Positions 23,105 to 32,522 are shown, numbered from the stretch's first letter. The stretch is DNA of 39,002 bases from CAZVRZ01 sp964629965 (GCA_964629965.1 CAZVRZ010000036.1:1-39002), one strand, 5' to 3'. Notes: generated from the sequence alone by a model not told the origin. Translations and numbers: made by a program.

Positions 23105-24643
23105 GTGGAAAATAAGCGAACCGAGGATTTTATCCTTGAAATTAATAATGTAACCAAGCGCTTTGCCGGTGTGGTAGCGCTTAATGACGTGTCCTTCAAC
23201 GTCAAACGCGGAGAGATTCACGGCCTATGCGGTGAAAATGGCGCCGGCAAATCTACTCTGATGAAGATCCTATCTGGCGTATATCCGTACGGAGACTACG
23301 AAGGCAAGATCCTGATCGAAGGGAAAGAGTTGCAGTTAGAAGAAGGCTCTATTCATAAAGCCATGGAAGAAGGCATTGCTATCGTCTACCAGGAGTTGAC
23401 CCTGGTTCCCGCCTTATCAGTGGGCGAAAATATCTACCTGGGTAAAGAACCGGCCGATCACGGAGTGATCAACTGGGATAAGTTGTATGCCGATACAGGC
23501 GAAATTCTGAAACGCTACAAGCTAGATATTCCCCCGCATGCAATTGTCAAAAACCTGGGGGTGGGCAAAATGCAGATGGCAGAAATTGCCAAGGCTCTGT
23601 CTGAAAATGCTAAAATCTTGATCCTGGATGAACCGACCAGCGCCTTAAGTGAAGCCGAAACGACACAACTTGTGGAAATTCTGAAAACACTCAAGGCGAA
23701 TGGCGTTACTTGCATCTATATTACCCATAAGTTGGAAGAATTCTTCCGGGTCGCCGACAGAGTCACAGTGATGCGTGACGGTAAGGTTGTCTCCACCGAC
23801 CCAATCGCCAACTTGACCCGCGAAGGTCTGGTGCGAAAAATGGTAGGCCGGGAGATGAAAGAACGCTTCCCCAAGGGGAATCGCAAGCCCGGCGAGGTAA
23901 TATTCGAAGTGGAAGATTTGCACGCCGTTGACCCCAACCAAACAGGCCGCAAGATCCTCAATGGTGTGACTCTGAACTTGCGCCAGGGAGAGATCCTGGG
24001 CGTGGCAGGTTTGATGGGCTCAGGGCGTACCGAGTTGGTTACGACCCTGTTTGGCGAATATGGGGACATCACCCAGGGCAGCGTCCGCCTGGCTGGACAA
24101 CCCTTGGCAACAAAAAGCGCCCGCGGGGCGATGGCAGAAGGTTTGAGCCTGGTACCCGAAGATCGCAAAGGCCTTGGGCTGGTATTGATCCAGTCGATCC
24201 TAAGGAATATAACGCTTGCCAATCTAGATCAATTTTCGGGCTTTCTCAGCATTAACAGTGACGCTGAGCTTGACGCAGGAATGAAACAAGTAAAAAACCT
24301 GTCTATCAAATTGAACAGTGTTCAAGACCAGGTCGATTCGCTCTCTGGCGGTAACCAACAAAAGGTAGTTATTGCCAAATGGCTGCTCTCTAATCCAAAA
24401 ATCTTGATGATGGACGACCCAACCCGCGGTGTGGATGTGGGAGCCAAATATGAGATTTACAAGTTGATGAACGAGTTGGCCGAAAAAGGCGTTTCGATCA
24501 TTATGACCTCCAGCGAGCTAGAAGAAGTGCTCGGCATGAGCGACCGGATCATGGTCATGCATGAAGGGCAATCGATGGGCACCCTCTCAATGGAAGAGGC
24601 CACTCAAGAAAAGATCATGGCGTTAGCTACCGGCATCGCTTAA
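23105..24643 (+). CDS. xylG: XylG, double-ATPase subunit of the xylose ABC transporter
   Basis: 512 residues starting with a GTG codon behind a GAGGGA site. Two ABC domains are in tandem. The first has Walker A GENGAGKS (43-50), Q-loop VYQELTLVPALSV and Walker B ILILDEPTSAL; its signature is degenerate (LGVGKMQMAEIA), as usual in this family. The second begins around residue 265, with the modified loop GLMGSGRTEL, signature LSGGNQQKVVIAKWL, and Walker B ILMMDDPTRGVDVG. This double layout is the rule for monosaccharide importers such as XylG, RbsA and MglA. It powers uptake through XylH. It lies 106 bases after xylF, with the stem-loop between, and 39 bases before xylH. Confidence 0.93.
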   Translation: MENKRTEDFILEINNVTKRFAGVVALNDVSFNVKRGEIHGLCGENGAGKSTLMKILSGVYPYGDYEGKILIEGKELQLEEGSIHKAMEEGIAIVYQELTLVPALSVGENIYLGKEPADHGVINWDKLYADTGEILKRYKLDIPPHAIVKNLGVGKMQMAEIAKALSENAKILILDEPTSALSEAETTQLVEILKTLKANGVTCIYITHKLEEFFRVADRVTVMRDGKVVSTDPIANLTREGLVRKMVGREMKERFPKGNRKPGEVIFEVEDLHAVDPNQTGRKILNGVTLNLRQGEILGVAGLMGSGRTELVTTLFGEYGDITQGSVRLAGQPLATKSARGAMAEGLSLVPEDRKGLGLVLIQSILRNITLANLDQFSGFLSINSDAELDAGMKQVKNLSIKLNSVQDQVDSLSGGNQQKVVIAKWLLSNPKILMMDDPTRGVDVGAKYEIYKLMNELAEKGVSIIMTSSELEEVLGMSDRIMVMHEGQSMGTLSMEEATQEKIMALATGIA

Positions 24644-24682
24644 CCTGGCGGCCGCCAATACTCACGGATAAGGTGCAATATT

Positions 24683-25852
24683 ATGAATATTTCTAATCTA
24701 TCTAAACAATTTCGGGCAAACATCCAGACCTACACGATCATCCTGGCATTGGTCGTCATCTGGATATTTTTTACTATCTTGACTGGCGGTTTGTATTTCA
24801 GCCCGCAGAATTTCTCGAACCTGTTCCGCCAAATGACAGTGACCTCCTTCCTGGCAACCGGTATGGTACTGGTGATCGTCACGGGGAACATCGACCTGTC
24901 GGTGGGTAAACTGGCAGGTTTTGTGTCAGTGATTGCAGCCCAATTACAGGCTGAAATTTGGTTCCGGCTCATTCCAGGTCAACCATTGCTGGCAGCCATT
25001 CTAACAGTGATTGCCAGCTTAGTAGTCGGTACTCTGTTCGGTGTCTTGCAAGGTTATATCATCGCCTATTTACGCGTGCCCGCTTTCATCACCACCCTGG
25101 GCGGCATGTTCATCCTGAAAGGCGGTATCCTGATCATTACCCAAGGCAGAACGATCCCAGCTAACCAACCCTATTTTGACTCGATTGCCCAAAGCTACAT
25201 CGGGCCGATTTGGGGGTGGGTGCTGGCAGCCCTGGTGATTGCCGCTCTGGCTTTCAATATGATTGCCAGCCGTCAAAGAAAACAGAAGTATGGTTTCGAA
25301 CTAAAAAGCTTGAGAGCTGATATTATCTCCACCGCTCTCTTTTCCCTCATTGTAATTGCTTACATTTTCATGGTGAACCTGTACAAAGGCGTGCAGGCGC
25401 CCGTCTTGCTGCTGGCAGTCACTGCCTTGATCATGGCCTACGTGACCAACAACACGCGCTTTGGACGTTATGCCTACGCAGCCGGCGGTAACCGTGAGGC
25501 CGCTCGCCTATCAGGTATCGATATCAAGAAGAACCTTTTCATGATCTTCGTATTGATGGGATTCTTGAGCGGTGTGGCTGGCATCGTGCTGGCATCCTAT
25601 GTTGGTTACGGAACGATCGCAGCTGGCGAAGGATACGAGTTGGATGCGATTGCAGCCTGCATCTTGGGCGGCACCTCTCCCTTGGGCGGTGTAGGCACTG
25701 TGTTTGGCGCCATGGTCGGGTCGATGATTATGGCTTCACTGATCAACGGCTTGCAGATCCTGAACGTGCCGGCCTCCTATCAATATGTGCTGCGCGGCAT
25801 CGTACTGGTGCTAGCCGTCTTCCTGGATGTGTACTCCAAGAAGAACAAGTAA
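24683..25852 (+). CDS. xylH: XylH, permease subunit of the xylose ABC transporter
   Basis: 389 residues of a BPD_transp_2-family permease with about ten hydrophobic helices. The first is at ~17-38 (YTIILALVVIWIFFTILTGG). Family motifs include GMVLVIVTGNIDLSVGKLAG (~62-81), AYLRVPAFITTLGGMFILKGG, the conserved YAAGGNREAARLSGIDIKK loop (~266-284) and GYELDAIAACILGGTSPLGG (~317-336). A longer loop around residues 196-215 (ASRQRKQKYGFELKSLRADI) is also seen in XylH. It forms the membrane channel for xylose with XylG as motor. It is the last gene of the operon, with a strong terminator 30 bases downstream. Confidence 0.93.
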   Translation: MNISNLSKQFRANIQTYTIILALVVIWIFFTILTGGLYFSPQNFSNLFRQMTVTSFLATGMVLVIVTGNIDLSVGKLAGFVSVIAAQLQAEIWFRLIPGQPLLAAILTVIASLVVGTLFGVLQGYIIAYLRVPAFITTLGGMFILKGGILIITQGRTIPANQPYFDSIAQSYIGPIWGWVLAALVIAALAFNMIASRQRKQKYGFELKSLRADIISTALFSLIVIAYIFMVNLYKGVQAPVLLLAVTALIMAYVTNNTRFGRYAYAAGGNREAARLSGIDIKKNLFMIFVLMGFLSGVAGIVLASYVGYGTIAAGEGYELDAIAACILGGTSPLGGVGTVFGAMVGSMIMASLINGLQILNVPASYQYVLRGIVLVLAVFLDVYSKKNK

Positions 25853-25881
25853 TAAAAAACGCTCGTATAACACAAAAAAGG

Positions 25882-25907
25882 CCCTGGGAAATCCAGGGTC
25901 TTTTTTT
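25882..25907. terminator. Rho-independent terminator, probably bidirectional
   Basis: The stem CCCTGG/CCAGGG (25882-25887 and 25893-25898), extendable by a G-T pair, is followed on the + strand by a run of T with one C (25899-25907). An A-run precedes it (25874-25879), which gives a T-run on the - strand. It therefore can end both the xylFGH transcript and the convergent Opp operon, whose last gene stops at 25955. Confidence 0.9.
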
Positions 25908-25954
25908 ATGGATGGCTTATTGGAAAAAATTACTTACTCAATCGCCAATAAGGA

Positions 25955-27016
25955 TTATTCCATTATAGCGCCTTTCAACGATAAGGTTTCTGCCAGATGG
26001 CAAGATACAAAATGACCAGCGCCCAATTCACGCAAATGGGGCGTTTCAGTCTTACAAGTATCGATTGCGTATTGACAGCGCGGATGGAAGTAACATCCCG
26101 ATGGCGGATTTGACGGGTCTGCAACATCACCTTGCAAACGAATGCGATCTTTGCGATGGCGTAGTTGTGGGTTAGCTATCGGAACCGCGGACATCAATGA
26201 TTCTGTATAAGGATGCAGCGGAAGCGTATAGATCGTATTGGCATCTGCCAATTCCACCAGTTTTCCCACATACATCACAGCCACACGATCACAAATATGG
26301 CGGATCACGCTTAGATCATGGGAAATGAAAAGGTAAGTCAAATCCATATCGTGCCGTAAGGCTTCCATCAAGTTGAGGATTTGAGCACGAACAGAAACAT
26401 CCAATCCTGAAACCGCTTCATCGCATACGATCAAACGTGGCGATGTCACGAGCGCACGAGCAATAACGATACGTTGGCGTTCGCCACCCGAAAATGCATG
26501 GGGATATCGCCGCATATATTCAGGACGCAGACCGCACTGCTTCAGGATACTGGCCACAATGCTTTCCATCTCATTGAGCGTACACAGATTATTAACGCGC
26601 AACACCTCGCTAACGATTTCAAAAACATTCATGCGGGGGTTGAGTGACGAATAAGGATCCTGAAAGATCATGCGGATATCTTTGCGATATGGCTGAAGTT
26701 CTTTTTGACTGATATTAGCTAAATCGACTTCCGGCATATTTTCGGGCCGATAGATAATACTCCCATCAGTGGGCTTGTAGGCGCGAATTAAACAACGCCC
26801 CACGGTTGTTTTTCCACACCCAGATTCGCCCACCAAGCCCAGGGTTTCTCCAGGCTGAATTGAGAAATAAACTTCATCTGCCGCCTTAACATACCCGCCG
26901 ACTTTCCCAAAGATTCCCTTGACGATCGGAAAATACATCTTTAGGTTGTTGACCTCTATCAACGCCTTCCTCGTGGTATTCACGCCGGGGCGGTTTTCTG
27001 GTAATTGCTCACTCAT
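25955..27016 (-). CDS. OppF-type ATPase of an oligopeptide/oligosaccharide ABC transporter
   Basis: 353 residues. Walker A GESGCGKT ends near residue 70. The Q-loop MIFQDPYSSLNPRMN, signature FSGGERQRIVIARAL and Walker B RLIVCDEAVSGLD are all present. The C-terminal oligopeptide-type extension has GCYFHPRCQYAIDTC and a later SCHL Cys, a Cys set that in some relatives holds an Fe-S cluster. The subunit hydrolyses ATP with its OppD partner. Its ATG overlaps the oppD-like stop by 4 bases (ATGA), so the two are translationally coupled. It is the last gene of a five-gene operon. The neighbouring xylanase suggests xylo-oligosaccharide import rather than peptide import, but the ATPase cannot show this. 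Confidence 0.9.
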   Translation of the reverse strand: MSEQLPENRPGVNTTRKALIEVNNLKMYFPIVKGIFGKVGGYVKAADEVYFSIQPGETLGLVGESGCGKTTVGRCLIRAYKPTDGSIIYRPENMPEVDLANISQKELQPYRKDIRMIFQDPYSSLNPRMNVFEIVSEVLRVNNLCTLNEMESIVASILKQCGLRPEYMRRYPHAFSGGERQRIVIARALVTSPRLIVCDEAVSGLDVSVRAQILNLMEALRHDMDLTYLFISHDLSVIRHICDRVAVMYVGKLVELADANTIYTLPLHPYTESLMSAVPIANPQLRHRKDRIRLQGDVADPSNPPSGCYFHPRCQYAIDTCKTETPHLRELGAGHFVSCHLAETLSLKGAIME

Positions 27017-28053
27017 AATGCATTCTCCCGAACATGATAATTGTTACTTTCGGCGTAAAGTAGACAGTGAACCTGATGATTTTCGCTGAGGCTGATGGTT
27101 TTTGGCTCAACATCGGAACAAACCGACATAGCCTTGGTGCAACGCGGGTGGAAGGGACATCCAGAAGGGCGACGGAATGGGCTTGGCACCATACCTTCAA
27201 TTACTTCTAGTCTTTCCCGGGTAGCAGTAACTTTTGGAATGGAACGCAATAAAGATTGGGTATAAGGATGTTTTGGGTTGTTGAAAACGGTGTATACATC
27301 GCTATATTCAACTACATTCCCCAAATACATCACAGCCACATCGTCGGCAATCTCTGCAACAACACCCAGATCGTGCGTGATGAAGAGAATTCCCATATCG
27401 TTATTCTTCTGTAGATCCTGCATCAAGTCGATAATTTGGGCCTGGGTAGTAACATCCAGGGCAGTGGTAGGTTCATCTGCAATCAACAAACTGGGATTAC
27501 AGGATAAAGCCATAGCAATCATGGAACGTTGACGCATACCGCCCGACAAGCGAAAGGGATATTCATCAACAATCCGTTCTGGGCGAGGAATGCCTACAAA
27601 CCCTAACAATTCAATCGCTCGTTCGCGGGCTTGTTTCGCCTCAGTTTTGGTGTGCAACATGATGGTTTCCATGATCTGATTTCCCACGGTATACATCGGG
27701 CTTAGCGATGTCATTGGTTCCTGGAAAATCATGGAAATTTCTTTGCCACGAATCGATCGGATATCGCGCCCCTTCGGTTGTAGATCGCTGATATTGATTT
27801 CTTCGACCAGGCTATCACTTAGGCTTCGATACAAAATGATCTCACCACCAACAATTTTGCCAGGGCGATGGATAATTTGTAGCAATGCCCGCGCAGTCAC
27901 ACTCTTACCGCAACCACTTTCGCCCACCAAACAAAGGGTTTTGCCACGCCGAATATCAAACGTGACACCATCTACTGCCCGTACAGTTCCTTCATCAGTA
28001 AAGAAGTGTATTTTTAGATCTTTAACTTGGATAAGTATATTATTATCTGTCAT
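27013..28053 (-). CDS. OppD-type ATPase of an oligopeptide/oligosaccharide ABC transporter
   Basis: 346 residues from ATG 28053 (MTDNNILIQVKDLK), with AAAGGTG a few bases upstream. The ATG at 28098 in the same frame would lie inside the oppC-like gene and gives a non-family N-terminus. Motifs are Walker A GESGCGKS, Q-loop MIFQEPMTSLSPMY, signature LSGGMRQRSMIAMAL, Walker B LLIADEPTTALDV, and the C-terminal GCPFHPRCTKAMSVC with a final HCLLY Cys. It pairs with the OppF-like ATPase, whose start it overlaps by 4 bases. The gap after the permease stop is 10 bases. Confidence 0.9.
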   Translation of the reverse strand: MTDNNILIQVKDLKIHFFTDEGTVRAVDGVTFDIRRGKTLCLVGESGCGKSVTARALLQIIHRPGKIVGGEIILYRSLSDSLVEEINISDLQPKGRDIRSIRGKEISMIFQEPMTSLSPMYTVGNQIMETIMLHTKTEAKQARERAIELLGFVGIPRPERIVDEYPFRLSGGMRQRSMIAMALSCNPSLLIADEPTTALDVTTQAQIIDLMQDLQKNNDMGILFITHDLGVVAEIADDVAVMYLGNVVEYSDVYTVFNNPKHPYTQSLLRSIPKVTATRERLEVIEGMVPSPFRRPSGCPFHPRCTKAMSVCSDVEPKTISLSENHQVHCLLYAESNNYHVRENAL

Positions 28054-28063
28054 GAAAGCACCT

Positions 28064-29206
28064 TTATTGGTAAGGATCCGCTGCGTCACGCAATCCATCG
28101 CCCAAGAAATTTAAGGCCAGCACCACAATGATCACTGCTACTGCCGGAAATAACAACCAGGGGTAAACGGCAATGACGGCTACTTTTTGTGTATCCTGCA
28201 GCATAACACCCCAACTGACTACCGGAGGGCGCAAACCCAAGCCTAAAAAGCTTAAGGCGGTTTCGCCCAAGATCATTCCTGGGATGCTGAGCGTGACGGA
28301 GGCAATGATATGGCTTAGAAATGATGGGATCATGTGCTTGGTAATCATACGGACCCTGGGCACACCATCCAACTGCGCCGCCAGGATGAAATCCTCTTCT
28401 CTCAAGGCCAAGAACTTACTGCGTACTACGCGCGCTAAACCTGTCCATCCAAGTAAGGACAAGATGACAGTCATCATGAAATAAACCTGGAGAGCACCCC
28501 AATTTAGCGGTACAGCTGCTGCCACAGCCAACCATACGGGTAACGTGGGGATAGAAATTAGAATCTCAATCACCCGTTGGGTAATGTTGTCCAATGGACC
28601 GCCTACCAGGCCCGAAATACCGCCGATCAAAATACCAATCACAAAGCTGATAAATACACCTATCAATCCAACCGTCAAAGAAACCCGGGCGCTATAAATA
28701 ACGCGGCTTAGTACATCACGCCCGCTTTTATCTGCTCCTAGCAGGTAGAAAGGATCCTCAGGGTTTTTCGGGCCAACCAGGTGCAGATCGCCAGGAATAA
28801 AACCCCATAACTTGTATGGATCACCACGGTTGAAAAACCTGATCGGAACAACCACCGTTTCATCAATCGCCCATGTCTTTTTGTAGGAAATCGGATCGCG
28901 TTCAAATTTATAGCCAACGACATGAGGGGAGAATTTTCCATCGAGGAAAAAGTGCACGGGCTGAGGTGGGGCGTAAACATATTTCTCGTTATAGGTTGTA
29001 AATTTCATAGGAGCAAAAAACTCCGAGAACAACGCCAAAGTATAAAAAGCCAAAACAAGCACGCCGCCAAACATCGCCATCTTGTGCCGCCTGAACTTCC
29101 ACCACATCAATTTCCATTGCGAAGCTACTTCTACCTGCGCATCGCGCTCTGTGGAGGTACCGCTGGCATGACCGGCTGCTGCCAAATCAAGATCATTAAC
29201 TGTCAT
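28064..29206 (-). CDS. OppC-type permease with a long extracytoplasmic insert
   Basis: 380 residues, longer than the ~300 of typical OppC. The N-terminus is cytoplasmic (~1-35), with a first helix at ~43-63 (MAMFGGVLVLAFYTLALFSE). An ~85-residue insert follows (PPQPVHFFLDGKFSPHVVGY onward). The usual permease core comes next: LLGADKSGRDVLSRVIYSAR, helices from ~170, and the ATPase-contact EAA loop around LAAQLDGVPRVRMITKHMIP. Extended OppC subunits of this kind occur in Opp-family systems that import oligosaccharides in thermophiles and Chloroflexota, which supports a sugar substrate without proving it. It lies 26 bases downstream of the oppB-like gene. Confidence 0.9.
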   Translation of the reverse strand: MTVNDLDLAAAGHASGTSTERDAQVEVASQWKLMWWKFRRHKMAMFGGVLVLAFYTLALFSEFFAPMKFTTYNEKYVYAPPQPVHFFLDGKFSPHVVGYKFERDPISYKKTWAIDETVVVPIRFFNRGDPYKLWGFIPGDLHLVGPKNPEDPFYLLGADKSGRDVLSRVIYSARVSLTVGLIGVFISFVIGILIGGISGLVGGPLDNITQRVIEILISIPTLPVWLAVAAAVPLNWGALQVYFMMTVILSLLGWTGLARVVRSKFLALREEDFILAAQLDGVPRVRMITKHMIPSFLSHIIASVTLSIPGMILGETALSFLGLGLRPPVVSWGVMLQDTQKVAVIAVYPWLLFPAVAVIIVVLALNFLGDGLRDAADPYQ

Positions 29207-29232
29207 CGTAAATTACCTCTTTATATCAGAAA

Positions 29233-30228
29233 TTATTGGAGGCGGATGCGTGGGTCAAGAAAAGCCAGCGCAACGTCCGAAATGAATGTGCCAATCACGG
29301 TCAATGTACTCAATAGCAATATGAAACCCGCGGCTACATACATATCTTGAGCCGTCAAAGAATTGTAGAGTACTGGTCCCGAAGTCGGTAAGTTCAAAAC
29401 GATCGAAATAATCACTTCGCCAGCAACCAGCCCGGGCAAAGCCCAGCCAATGGTGCTGATAAAAGGATTCATCGCATGGCGCACGGGATACTTCCACAGC
29501 AAACGCATCTCAGATAGTCCCTTGGCGCGAGCTGTTTCAACATAAGGCTTGTTAAGTTCATCGAGCAAATTCGCTCGCATAGTACGAATCAAACCTGCTG
29601 TACCAGCCATGCCGATCAGAAACACCGGAATCCATAAGTGCTTCAGCATGTCAACAAATTTTGCCATGCTCCAGGGTGCAGATGCAAATTCCTGAGAAAA
29701 CAGGCCAATCATAGCCTGATCGAAATATTTATAGCTGATATACAACAAAATGAGCGCCAATAGAAAGTTTGGCACTGCCAAACCAATAAACCCGACAAAA
29801 GTAAAAAGATAATCCGCTAACGAGTACTGCCGGACAGCCGAGAAAATGCCAATGGGTAATGCAACTACCCATACAAAGATCAAACTAAAAAATGACAGGG
29901 CAAAAGTCATTGGCAGGCGTTCTACGATCATTACCTTAGCATCGCGCCGATACACAAACGAATAGCCAAACTCACCCCTCGTAATGATTTTTCCAATCCA
30001 TTTGAAATATTGAACATACATAGGTTGGTCGAGGCCATACTGCGCACGCAATTGGGCTTCATATTCGGCTGATAAATCCGATGCGCCGGCCGAACTAACA
30101 ACTAGCCGTTGGACCAGATCGGTCACATAATCACCGGGAGGAAGTTGAATCAAAGCAAAAGAGATAATCGAAATTACCCAAATGGTGAAAAGCATCGATG
30201 AAAAACGCTTAAGGAGATATTTCCACAT
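29233..30228 (-). CDS. OppB-type permease
   Basis: 331 residues with the N-terminal helix YLLKRFSSMLFTIWVISIIS (~4-23), the periplasmic segment around PPGDYVTDLVQRLV, and helices at ~100-125, 135-160, 190-215 and 300-325. The EAA-type loop YVETARAKGLSEMRLLWKYP contacts the ATPases. It forms the translocation channel with the OppC-like protein. It is the first permease gene after the binding-protein gene, 86 bases downstream of it. That spacer contains a hairpin of the type CTCCGGCGA-N-TCGCCGGAG (around 30260-30281), which may set the ratio between binding protein and permease. Confidence 0.92.
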   Translation of the reverse strand: MWKYLLKRFSSMLFTIWVISIISFALIQLPPGDYVTDLVQRLVVSSAGASDLSAEYEAQLRAQYGLDQPMYVQYFKWIGKIITRGEFGYSFVYRRDAKVMIVERLPMTFALSFFSLIFVWVVALPIGIFSAVRQYSLADYLFTFVGFIGLAVPNFLLALILLYISYKYFDQAMIGLFSQEFASAPWSMAKFVDMLKHLWIPVFLIGMAGTAGLIRTMRANLLDELNKPYVETARAKGLSEMRLLWKYPVRHAMNPFISTIGWALPGLVAGEVIISIVLNLPTSGPVLYNSLTAQDMYVAAGFILLLSTLTVIGTFISDVALAFLDPRIRLQ

Positions 30229-30257
30229 AATGTCACCTCACAACGCTTCAGGGGTGT

Positions 30258-30281
30258 GCTCCGGCGATTGCTCGCCGGAGC
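30258..30281. repeat. GC-rich inverted repeat between the oppA-like and oppB-like genes
   Basis: The + strand holds CTCCGGCGA, a short loop (TTGC), then TCGCCGGAG, a perfect 9-bp stem within 30258-30281. On the - strand transcript it lies between the binding-protein stop (30315) and the permease start (30228). No T-run follows closely, so it more likely stabilises the upstream mRNA than terminates it. This parallels the xylF-xylG stem-loop. Confidence 0.75.
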
Positions 30282-30314
30282 ACATAGAACCAACAATCTT
30301 ATTCTAAAAAAGTA

Positions 30315-32429
30315 TTACTCTTTTATGAACCACTGTTCAGGGAATGTGATTTTCTCCACGCCCTGAGCCCAACCATCATACCAGGTTTCGGGTATACCAC
30401 CCATACGAGAACTGTAGGGGTAGTACAGATCTCCTGGTCGAGAGATACCGATCACGTAGAAGCGTTCTTTGGCCTCTTGGAGGACAATCATCATCTTCTC
30501 AATCTGTAGTTCTATAGTCGGCTGGCGAAGAACTTCTTCGTACTTGGCATAAGCATCTTTCGCCCATTGTGGCGGCTCCACCTGAGTATCTTCTGGATCG
30601 TTCACGCGCCAGGCGTGCCAACCACGACCGAAGTAGGACTGGTAGCCGTAGAGCGGAACATAGTAACGAGGATCGAGGATGGGGGAAATGCCTGCGCCAC
30701 CTTCAGTAGTGAAGAGGATGCATTCAATGGTGTTTTCAGTCAGGGCTACTTCGTATGGGTCGCTGGCGATAGAATTCAGGATAGCTTTGACGCCAACCTT
30801 CTCCCAATAAGCAATCAACAGTTCAGCCGTCTGAACCCAAGTAGTACCATAACTGAGGTCGTTCTGAATGGTAAAGATCATTTCAAAACGCTTACCCTTA
30901 TCATCCAGATAGAACCCATCAGAATCCTTGCCATTGGTGAATACTTTGTCCAGGTATTCAGTTGCTTTGGCAACATCATACTCAATATATTGAGTATCCA
31001 TGCCCTCGACATACATAGGGCTATCATTATTGGGCGCCTGTTGAGCCGGTGTACCCTGGCCATCGTGAACGATCTCGATGATTTCATCGCGGTTAATGGC
31101 ATGGGACATACCAATACGGAAGTTGATATCCGCAAAAACAGCGGCTTTGAAAGGATCGGCGACCGTCTGGTTGAAGTGAACAGTATTGGTGTTGGCGCCA
31201 TCAGATTTGGGGTAATAGATGCTGATCGGCTTGCCTTCATTCATCGCATCGTGATAGATAATGCGGTTTTCGCTGCCCGGATCCTTGACAGCATCAATAT
31301 CACCATTCAACATGGCGAAAATACGACTTTCAGCATCCTGGTACGAGATACCTAGAACAGTATCGATGTAAGGTAGTTGATTACCCCGTTCATCCACTTT
31401 GAAATAGTAGGGGTTGCGTTCCATCTTTATTTGCGTGCCGGTGCCAATGGGTTGGGTGGTGACCCAGGGATCCAGCACAGGATACTCAGTGTATTCGTAC
31501 ATGCGGCCAGGATTACCCCAGGTATCGGGGCCATACTTGTTGAACAACGCGATCCAGTCTGCCACGTTGCCATCTTTCTCCACAAGCGCGGCCACATCGG
31601 GGTTATATTTCGCGTGGAACTGCTCCAAGTAATGCTTCGGATACATTTTAAAGTAGCGTCCCTGCCACTGGGCCAAAACGTACAGGAAGGTACCGTAAGG
31701 TTCTGGGAAACTGAGTTTGAAGGTATAGTCATCAATTTTCTCAAACTTCATGTCAGCACCCTGACCGGTAGGAATCCAGTCTGCAGACACACCGTTCGGG
31801 TTGAGCTCTGTGTTACCCAGCACGTCCTCGATGTAGAACGCAATATCATCAGCCGTGAAATCAACACCATCAGACCACTTCATGCCCTTGCGCATGTGGA
31901 AGGTGTATTCCTTCACATCGGCACTGGCTTCAATGCTCTCAACCAGGTTGGGCTCAAGTCCGCTGTAGTCAGCCTTCCATTGAGTTAAATGCTCCCAGGC
32001 TGCGAAGAAAAGCAGACCGCCCCATTCAGGGTTGGTGCCAACAAACCCAAAGCGTAATTCGCCGCCATACACACCTGGTTCTGTGCCCAGGCCCTTGATC
32101 ACACGTGGATTCTCGGGCAGGCGTTCATCTACTGGGGGTAGGTCGCCAGCAGTTACCTTGGCGGTAAGGAAGGGTGATTCGCCATACATTGGCGCAGGCG
32201 GTTCTGTAGGATCAGGAACCTTGGTGGCCTCGGGGGCTTTGGTAGCCTCGGGGGCTTTGGTAGCCTCGGGGGCTTTGGTAGCCTCGGGGGCCTTGGTGGC
32301 TTCGGGGGCCTTGGTGGCTTCGGGGGCTTTGGTGGCTTCGGGGGCTGTGGTGGGCGTAGCAGATTGTACACAGGCACCCAGTAACAAGCTCATCAAAACC
32401 AAAATATTCAAGATCGCGGTTTTACGCAT
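30315..32429 (-). CDS. Extracellular solute-binding lipoprotein, family 5 (OppA-like)
   Basis: 704 residues, large for the family. It has a lipoprotein signal with lipobox LLGAC (Cys20). A linker of seven copies of the six-residue unit APEATK (~27-70) precedes VPDPTEPPAP. The SBP_bac_5 fold follows: LRFGFVGTNPEWGGLLFFAA, VKEYTFHMRKGMKWSDGVDF with TADDIAFYIED, DDYTFKLSFPEPYGTFLYVL, FRIGMSHAINRDEIIEIVHD, and many Trp/Tyr in the C-terminal lobe (FGRGWHAW, PETWYDGWAQG). The family binds peptides or oligosaccharides outside the membrane. The length and the xylanase next door favour xylo-oligosaccharides (inference). A GGAGG site lies 6 bases before the ATG, and a TATAAT lies on the - strand at 32495-32490 with no good -35. 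Confidence 0.9.
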   Translation of the reverse strand: MRKTAILNILVLMSLLLGACVQSATPTTAPEATKAPEATKAPEATKAPEATKAPEATKAPEATKAPEATKVPDPTEPPAPMYGESPFLTAKVTAGDLPPVDERLPENPRVIKGLGTEPGVYGGELRFGFVGTNPEWGGLLFFAAWEHLTQWKADYSGLEPNLVESIEASADVKEYTFHMRKGMKWSDGVDFTADDIAFYIEDVLGNTELNPNGVSADWIPTGQGADMKFEKIDDYTFKLSFPEPYGTFLYVLAQWQGRYFKMYPKHYLEQFHAKYNPDVAALVEKDGNVADWIALFNKYGPDTWGNPGRMYEYTEYPVLDPWVTTQPIGTGTQIKMERNPYYFKVDERGNQLPYIDTVLGISYQDAESRIFAMLNGDIDAVKDPGSENRIIYHDAMNEGKPISIYYPKSDGANTNTVHFNQTVADPFKAAVFADINFRIGMSHAINRDEIIEIVHDGQGTPAQQAPNNDSPMYVEGMDTQYIEYDVAKATEYLDKVFTNGKDSDGFYLDDKGKRFEMIFTIQNDLSYGTTWVQTAELLIAYWEKVGVKAILNSIASDPYEVALTENTIECILFTTEGGAGISPILDPRYYVPLYGYQSYFGRGWHAWRVNDPEDTQVEPPQWAKDAYAKYEEVLRQPTIELQIEKMMIVLQEAKERFYVIGISRPGDLYYPYSSRMGGIPETWYDGWAQGVEKITFPEQWFIKE
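32221..32346 (-). repeat. Seven tandem 18-bp repeats coding the APEATK linker
   Basis: Seven contiguous 18-base units, 32221-32238 through 32329-32346, in + strand form TTGGT(A/G)GC(C/T)TCGGGGGC(T/C). They keep the reading frame and code the Pro/Glu/Ala/Thr/Lys linker of the OppA-like lipoprotein. Near-identical units imply recent slippage, so copy number may vary between strains. Confidence 0.95.
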
Positions 32430-32522
32430 TTTACTCCTCCAAATTGAGTGGAAATTGTGAACGTTTGATTTTCAGAAATTTTTTTGAGCATTATAGTTTT
32501 ACAGATAACGCAATCGGTGCAG

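Noticed and set aside
30567..31355. 262-codon open frame on the + strand
   Set aside because: It is antisense to the OppA-like gene, whose frame carries a lipobox and family 5 motifs. The + strand translation has no domain and no start signal.
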